From assembly GCF_032854445.1 (NCBI RefSeq), contig NC_088306.1, positions 5,657,145 to 5,721,144 of the forward strand: a stretch of DNA of 64,000 nucleotides, in the 5' to 3' direction. The DNA comes from Liolophura sinensis. Its lineage: Eukaryota; Mollusca; Polyplacophora; Chitonida; Chitonidae. Below the pieces are notes generated by a model. The model was not told the origin of the DNA. It worked only from the letters and a program-made list of their open reading frames with translations, and ran no database searches. Position numbers and translations under genes: made by a program. The stretch's first letter is position 1, and every line of letters begins with the position of its first letter. Shown here in pieces: positions 57,046-64,000 of this stretch.

Positions 57046-59776
57046 GCGAGAGAATTGGTAAGAGTGACATACTAAACGGCTTGTGAATCTAGTTCTATGC
57101 TCCATGTTTACCAGTAAACAATTCTGGTATTTGACAGTCAGTTGTCAGGCGCGTGGGACATCAAGCCTATCCTGTTCTGTTGAGAAGGGCTATGATCTGA
57201 CGTTGACAAGCTGGTGTAATGCACAGCGCTACCCACGGCTCACGTCAAACAGGAAGCAAACGGCAAAATATGTTTTGACATCCCAACCTGAAAACACTGA
57301 AACCTTGTTACCTTGTACAACGAACTGTAGAAAGACAATAGAGGGAACCTGGATTCAAACTTTAAGCGCAAACGCATTAATAGATCTCCTTACTCCTTAA
57401 AGGTGCTCGTAGATATAGTTATTTAGGAATTCAGAAGACGTCAGTACGTAAGAATTTTTCTCTTAAAACACTCCTGTGAGGGTTGTTGACGGAGGAAACT
57501 AAAGCACCGGAATAAACACCCTTTGCTGTGTAACAGACAAACCTCTTGACTTGTTAAGCCTCGGAAATGGTGACAGTAGGACTCATGGCAATGGTGGAAA
57601 GTCACTGATCAATGAGCTTTAAAGCACAATGAGCTTTATGAACAGCGTCAAGTTTGCATTGCCAACACTAAGACCCTGAGATCAATCTAGGTGGTGGAAT
57701 CGTTATAACTGCCTGCCTAACACTTGGATTGAACTAACACGTTGCGTTTTGAACAAATGAAAGGCACAGTTTAATTGGATCAGGTATTTGCTAGTATTTA
57801 CACGCCGCCATCTAAGTAAACCATTTTGTAAACAAGACATTAAAGACCTGTCAACTGATCAATGACTATCATTGCTTACAAATTTTCGGTATACATAATA
57901 TGTCCGTTTGTAGAGACGGTCCTGTACTGGAACAAGGAATATAATGCAGTTTGCTCTACTTCTGAAGTTTGAATCAAATGATACCAGCTTCAGAAGGGAA
58001 AACTATGGCCATGTTGAGAGAAAGACTGTCTTTCTAACCCTGAGTAATTCGTCTTGATCCCGTGATATGTGAAATCTGCCCGAGTGAGCGTTTACTTCAG
58101 ATATTATTTATGATTGTGTCGTTATAACTGGACAGTTCAACGCGTACAACACGAACTGGGCGGCCCTGCGTAGACCGATGTCTGTTATCCAGGGTGTTAT
58201 TAGAGACATCATTATAAATGTACATGGCTGTCATAAAATGAGCGGGTTATTCATTTCACGGAGAGTTTAACGGCTAAATACCCTTATGCTTGACTTGACC
58301 AGAAAATGATCGTCGGCCCCCCGCTCCCCCCCCCCCCCCGAGGGTCAGTCTACCACACTCTATTACATTTTTGTTGCAGCAGTGTAGCATAACAAAAAGT
58401 CTGAGTTAGGGAATGCGAAACCAAATTCTGAGCAAAATGTGATGAGAACAAAGTTTTGACCAAGTCTAGATCACGCTGTGATCCTAATATATTGCAATTA
58501 ACATCACTGTATATTTTTTCACCTATTTTTTCTAGTTAAACCATAAAAATCTATAGGACAGTGTAATTTTCCACTATTGGAACATTTACACGAACAGTTA
58601 TAATAAAACCATAAGGTAGATAAATTGACCAGAGACCGTATCTCCCTGGGTCACGGGGTCTTTTCTATTACATCATGGTAACAAACCACACCGTTTATAT
58701 CGGTTTACACACCGATATATGGAGAAAGAATTTAGTCCATGGGCCAGACATGATATTGCTAAAATCTGGGGTGGCCAAACCTAATTGATACAAAAATGTT
58801 TATAGGGTCAGCAGAAGAAAATTAAGACATGATAGCCTTTCTACAATGGTAGCTTTATCACACGTTTTGATAAAATGAAAAATCACCTTATAAGGCGTTG
58901 CGCAAATTACAAAACCAAGAGAAACATCAGTATATCGTGGACTCCCACTTAATAATATAAGACCAATTTAAAAGGGGTCTTTTATTGCTTATGAAGCAAA
59001 GAAAATTTAGTAGCCCCAATTTTGTCTGTAGTTCGTGTAAGCTAGTAAACGTTCGTGTCATTTTCCTACCTCTGATCCACAAGTCTGAAAACTACAATGT
59101 TAGAGCAAACTTTCCGTCAAAAATACCGGTAATTGTTCCCCCAAACAATAAGATAAAGGACTGATTTATTCCCTAATACTCTTTGCCGAGTGTAAATGTC
59201 TACTTTGAAGTTACACAAAAAAAAGAAAAACAAAACTATAATGGAGTGCATGTTAGACATCAATGTCTGAACCTCCACAAATAATCATGGTACAGAAAAA
59301 GTTGGATGAATTACTTTACTTTGTTTTTTTGGATGAGAAATACAACAAACTAATGACTGCCAAAACCAAGGGTCAAGACATTAGATTAAGTAGCAAGATG
59401 TTGATTAAACATCCATGGCACCCTGCTAAAGGATAAATGGGAGTGTGAATGTCCCTCTGAAGAATCAAAAGCCTTGCAGTTTCCTTAGGTGTTTAAAGTC
59501 ATGGGAAGAGGCCGAATGTGTGCCACTTGGAGTTTACCATTTGGATAATTTAGACCTGAAGTGAGCAGTTAGTTTTTTAACCAAATCACGAGAGAATTCC
59601 CTTAAATGTTCCCAATCATAAACTTTATTTTTTCCGTCGTTTTCTAACTGCAACTAAAACTGCTGATGCAGTCCTTCTCGCCCTTCTAGTTCACCCTCTC
59701 TCAACCAGATAGGCCTAAAATGTCATCTTTCATCAATAAATCTGCCATTATGTTTGGGAAGATTAGCTTGAATTAG
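57046..59776. other. No recognised gene
   Basis: A C-rich run (about 58,318-58,339) and a perfect 8-bp hairpin ATATCGGT...ACCGATAT at 58,698-58,719 are the only structures I see. The 105-codon frame at 57,083-57,400 shows no domain. Confidence 0.5.
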
Positions 59777-61065
59777 TTAAAGGATTAGTGTCAAAATAGG
59801 TTATTTATTCATAAATAGCTACTCCTGTACATACTGTTAAATTGAGATTTAAAAAATTGGAAAAATGTACAGTAATCTGAGTAATATGGCATTAAATCAA
59901 TAGATAATGAGGCTGGGTGTATGCATTTTTCCGCCAGCACTCGGTAGTCTCCGCCGAGAGTTGCTGTTAGAGTTTAGCCATTTACTTCAGTGTTACAAAA
60001 GTGTTTATGGCACAAGACGGGAAGGGCTTTATACCCACCAGACACAGCCAAAGCTTGGGATAAGAAATCTTGGAGGACTGCTGAATTTTAACAGCAGGAA
60101 GGAAAAATTAGGCTCTACTTATCTGAACATCAACTCCGTGATAGGGCTAGGATGGTGTAAAGCAAAGCGGTATCTCAGTCGGCCTTAGTTTGATTAATCA
60201 TCGGTATGCCAGTAAATGGAGAAAAAAGGAGATACAACCACTAGATGGCTTCCAATGAATGTCGCTTTGATACACGCTGTCCCATTGGCTGTGTCTCTCC
60301 TGTGGACCAAAAAGTGAGCTTCCAGCAAAATGTGAACTGTGTACAACAACGCAATGGCCGCTTGATTGGTTTCTGACTGGCTGCAGAGGACGAATAAAAC
60401 CCAAAACAATCCAAAACTAATCGCGTTGCCTGACTGTGTTAATCAAGAAGTAATGACTGGGGTTGAAATACTGGTTGTTGATAAAAATTACTCATAAAAA
60501 GTGCGAAAACAAATAAATCCACTCGGAGAATATAATGATGTTTATTGTGAAGCGGACAGAAGGAAAGAATAGTAAATATTAAATCTGATACATACACGAA
60601 ACGTAGACCTATAGTGTAGCACAGGACAAATCTACAGCTCACCAACCCGTATTGCCAGTGCGGTTGAAAATGTCTTGACAAAGATCAAATTCAACGTCTG
60701 AAAACTCGGAATCTGAACTCTGACCAGAGATACCAGTGCCCGATCGGAACTTCAACCTCTTTCACTATGGGTCCAGATTGATAAGGCAGTATATTTGCTT
60801 CTGTTTAGTTAGAATCCATCTCGAAAATGACATCGATTTTGACACGAATTCCCAGGTTAGACTAGACTTCGGTTGGCCATCTATGACGTCATCCGCTGAG
60901 CTTTACCGGGTGGCTGGAAATCGGCTAGGGCTAGGGTTTTTTTTTTTTGGGTGGATTTAAAGTCATAATCACGTTTCTCTGAGGCCCTCCTGGTAACATA
61001 CCGTTAAGCAGGCTATAATCTTTGTGCAAATGACTAGTAGATAATTCTGGACACTAATCCTTTAA
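59777..61065. mobile_element. Possible non-autonomous DNA transposon with TTAA ends
   Basis: TTAAAGGATTAGTGTC (59,777-59,792) and its exact reverse complement (61,050-61,065) bound 1,289 bp. TTAA at both outer ends could be a target-site duplication with 12-bp terminal repeats. Inside there are only short frames and no transposase motif. The terminal bases do not follow the usual piggyBac CCY start, so the superfamily is open. Confidence 0.45.
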
Positions 61066-61683
61066 GGAAGTATTCCTGAAGGTAAACACTCTGTTTCTGA
61101 GTTGATTGGAGGTTCAAATAGCGCTGTTATTGTAAGACTGTTGGCTATATATGAGTTAGCACATGGAACAATAAGTATGTTTATTAAAAGGTTCATAATC
61201 CGTACAAAACTATCCATCTGCGAGGGCTATCATATCAAAGCATGAACTAAAGACATGTATCAAGTTAAAAATAGCAAGGAGATTTGGCCACCCTGGGTGG
61301 TACCAATATGTGAAATTCTAGCCCTTGGCCCATGGACTAATTAGCGAATTATTCATTTTCCATTGCGGCGCCGATAATTTCTGTGTAAAACAACCCCTCC
61401 TTGGAATAGCAGACGCTTAGAATCGCACTCCACTTAAGAACAACACAATGAGTGTCACCAAGCAGGATTTTTGAACAATGGTTGAGTATCGCATAGGCCG
61501 GGGCACCGGATATTCCTACAGGTCTTATTTACGGATTTATAGGCGTAAGCTGGCAATTTCTAGGCACTACAATAAATGTAACCTGTAGATATATGAGGAA
61601 CTTATATATGTTTTAACAAATTTGATTTGTGTTTGTTTTCGGTTGTCAGTATGTGCAACACTTGCGGTAAAATTAGAACACCA
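61066..61683. other. No recognised gene
   Basis: Contains a diverged reverse-complement match (around TTAGTCCATGGGCCA, 61,327-61,345) to 58,733-58,748; otherwise nothing seen. Confidence 0.4.
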
Positions 61684-61809
61684 GGGTCTAGTTTCACAAA
61701 GCGGCGTACGACATTTTTTGTCGAACAACATTTGTCGTATGATATTTTATACGTTACTATTTTCATACCGTTATCGTACATGTATGACATCTTTGTAAAA
61801 CTGGGCCCA
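61684..61809. mobile_element. Short MITE with GGGYCYAGTTT terminal inverted repeats
   Basis: AGGGTCTAGTTTCACAAAG at the left and CTTTGTAAAACTGGGCCC at the right are near-perfect inverted repeats 126 bp apart. The inside is also partly palindromic (TACGACAT...). Similar CAGTTTCACAAAG-ended MITEs are common in invertebrate genomes, from memory. Confidence 0.65.
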
Positions 61810-62924
61810 TGCCCTGTTGATCAAAATGTGTTAAAGTTAAACCAGATTTAAACCGTAATACTAGGTTTTGGTCAGTACAAAATTTAGTTCACGCTGAAGG
61901 TAATGTCAGTGTTAACTGCTAATAAACCTTTAAACAACTTGGTAATATTCCTGATTATTTATTTCTTTATTCTTCCCTTAAAAAAGAAGCTGGGCTGGTA
62001 CACAAATGTGGAGACACTCCTGATGGCGCCCCGAGGCATAACGGCTCCGGGCCAATTCCATCAAGTTGCCACAAGCAGCGAAAGGATAAATGGGAAGGAA
62101 ATAAAGGACTGGCAAAATTACTATAGAGTTAAAAGTATTTGAATCAAAGGACACTGCAGAGCTGTGTGAGCTGTAACATTTTAGGATTGAAACTGAATAA
62201 TGCGATATTATGTACACAATTTGGATATGATATATCCAGACTCGTATATAAACCAAAGGTAAGAGCAGAGCCGTGAGCTGTAACATTTTAAGACTGAAAC
62301 TGAATTCTACACAATTTGGATATCGAGCTGAACAACAGCTGCGCGCTTTAATGTTTCCGACAAAAAGTACCACCCAGGGTTGACAGACAAGTATCACAAA
62401 CCTTGCTTGAACTTCGTAGACGCTAAGTGGTTACTGGCTCATGGGTACTGAAAGTCCACCTGTCGCATGCACCAGCAACATACACGTATCTTTGTCTGAA
62501 ATCACGCGTTATCACCACATGGATTAACTGTCTTATCTGCGTAAATATTGGCGGTGTGTAGTCTCAAGCAGATTAGTGATGATAATATGTATGCATGCTT
62601 TGGATTTTACGCCGTACTTATATAACAGTTTTCAGTCATGTTTCAGTGATATGAAATCTTTATGTGTGTGCTCATTTACTGTGCCTTCTTGTGGCCTTTT
62701 TGTAGTTTATAAATTGTTATTGACAGTAGACGAGCGATGGAGAAAAGTGAGGAGTCGTTAGTTCGGTGTACAAATACTGTTTTGGAAAGGCGAGTCATTG
62801 CCGAAAAAGGACTGACGATATTGAACAATCATGTCGAAGACACTAGGCATGACACACTTTCCAGTCACATTATGCCGACACGGGGGGCCAAGCAGTCCTC
62901 TATCCTTGCTCTAACCTTTCAATG
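61810..62924. other. No recognised gene; one diverged local duplication
   Basis: GAGCTGTAACATTTTARGAY followed by TGAAACTGAAT and ACACAATTTGGATAT occurs at 62,168-62,230 and again at 62,275-62,324, an imperfect repeat about 107 bp apart. The 139-codon minus-strand frame at 61,978-62,397 overlaps it and shows no domain. Confidence 0.5.
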
Positions 62925-63056
62925 CTGAGCGCCACGCGAGACAGCATGAAGTACCATTTCTAAATGCTTTAGTATGACCCGACTCGAGTTTGATCCCGGG
63001 TCTCCTGATTTCGACGTGGTGGCCTTAACGATTTGTCCACCGGATAATAGAGCGTA
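62925..63056 (-). mobile_element. tRNA-derived SINE fragment, second family
   Basis: GCTGAGCGCCACGCGAGACA at the left and a tRNA-like right half, where minus-strand GGGATCAAACTCGAGTCGGG stands at the B-box position, resemble the body and head of the copy at 56,745-57,045. The tail is missing. Confidence 0.5.
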
Positions 63057-63289
63057 GCTTTTCACCCTAAAGTGTTGCTGGAGAGCAAGTATTTTTATTC
63101 ACCTTTTTTGTAAATATTTGCGCATAAATTGCCTGTGTACATGTATACAGTATTAAAAGTTCGGTGTATCATATCACCTTGGCATAGGAGTAATTCAGCT
63201 CTCTAGAATAGAAATGTTTGGTCCAAAGATCTAATTAGGTTGTTGTGCATTACGGATTGAGTAAATCTCTTGCAAAATCTACGTAAATA
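63057..63289. other. No recognised gene
   Basis: AT-rich, short frames only; nothing seen. Confidence 0.4.
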
Positions 63290-63550
63290 CGTTTATTTAT
63301 TTTTATGTATTTATTTATTTGATTGGTGTTTAGGTGGCACCCAAACATATTTGACTATATTTATGTGGCCAGTAGTATAGTGGAAGGAAACCGGGGGGAG
63401 TCCGGAGACACTCACGACCATGCGCAGGTTGCTGTCAGACCTTACTACGTACGAATGAAGAGGAAGCCATCATGAGCTGGAATTTAAGTCACAGAGGTTT
63501 CTGGTCCACTGTGCTGTACTATTACGCTAACCACTTGGCCATGGAGCCCC
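63290..63550 (-). mobile_element. SINE, full length, minus orientation
   Basis: (TTTA)n tail and TTGATTGGTGTTTAGGTGGC at the left; body ACTCACGACCATGCGCAGGT; tRNA-like head at the right, ending ACTTGGCCATGGAGCCCC. Same family as the copies at 1,955, 48,617 and 52,850. Confidence 0.8.
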
Positions 63551-63714
63551 GGGTAAACCGGTATACCTACTATTGCAGTATGCAAAAATTTAAACAAACT
63601 TTTTTTTGCAAAAATCCACATAAGTAGATGTAGAGAAGGAACACAAAGCCGGCAATGCTCTAGATGGCTGGTCGTTAAGCGCAATAAAAAGCAAAGCCCG
63701 TTTATGTGACAGTG

Positions 63715-63870
63715 GTCATGTTTATGGTTAGGGGAAACCGGAGCGCAGAGAACACGCCGAGAACAAGTATGCAACCAAAATAGCGAGAGTTGGATTCGAA
63801 CACGCTATCCCCTAATTGGTCAACGAACTGATCGTAGCAGCGAACCAGCACTTTAATCTGCTGAACAAAT
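63715..63870 (-). mobile_element. tRNA-derived SINE fragment with a clear B box
   Basis: Minus-strand GTGTTCGAATCCAACTC contains GTTCGAATCC, close to the RNA polymerase III B-box consensus. The left part (GGGGAAACCGGAGCGCAGAG) matches the body seen at 1,091-1,215. Confidence 0.55.
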
Positions 63871-64000
63871 AGATAGAAGCATAACAACTGATGCGGGCCA
63901 GCTGACAATACTGTTCCGTCATAAAACTGACTTTTTATAACGTTATAACAAAGGGCGTGAATTAAAAACACTCTGTAGTGAAGGCACGTTCATGTTTTAG

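Noticed and set aside
60194-60681. Overlapping 68-80 codon minus-strand ORFs
   Set aside because: Two frames overlap each other, have no domain, and lie inside a putative transposon-like segment.
61978-62397. 139-codon minus-strand ORF
   Set aside because: It spans a local imperfect duplication and shows no motif, signal or splice support; its length is compatible with chance.

Overview
The window is eukaryotic and most probably molluscan. It has no operons or ribosome-binding sites, it is AT-rich, and it carries tRNA-derived SINEs and an RNase H-bearing LINE whose 3' ends resemble tails common in bivalve and gastropod genomes. The phylum assignment rests on remembered repeat families, not on a search.

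The dominant feature is a tandem array from about 2,638 to 46,665. Its unit is about 1.69 kb and carries one intronless minus-strand gene: TATA box, initiator-like TCAGA about 32 nt downstream, a 40-nt leader, an ORF of usually 106 codons, and AATAAA about 100 nt past the stop. I count 23 gene positions. Eighteen ORFs are intact. Five are broken: one lost start, two nonsense codons, one whole-gene deletion and one frameshift. The protein has no signal peptide, no cysteine and a strongly basic C-terminal tail; I do not recognise the family. Upstream of each gene the promoter region is present twice, about 183 bp apart, each copy with its own TATA sequence. The rest of the unit is spacer with recurrent short hairpins. 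Units in the right half alternate between two types (A and B), and the outermost units are the most diverged, as expected of an array kept uniform by unequal exchange.

The array is interrupted at 34,927-40,799 by one nearly full-length but heavily mutated minus-strand LINE (ORF1 with zinc knuckles; ORF2 with endonuclease, RT and RNase H) flanked by the 6-bp duplication ATGTAA.

The flanks (1-2,637 and 46,666-64,000) hold no confident host gene. They contain SINE copies, three pairs of them tail to tail; a dead Penelope-like RT remnant (49,480-50,640); a CR1/L2-like LINE remnant (54,121-54,790); minisatellites with periods of 35, 30/32 and 18 bp; MITE-like inverted repeats; and one weak kelch-like exon candidate near 52,440-52,575.

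The candidate for an undescribed system is the array: a multicopy, individually promoted gene family for a small basic protein, with a duplicated promoter module and two alternating unit types.
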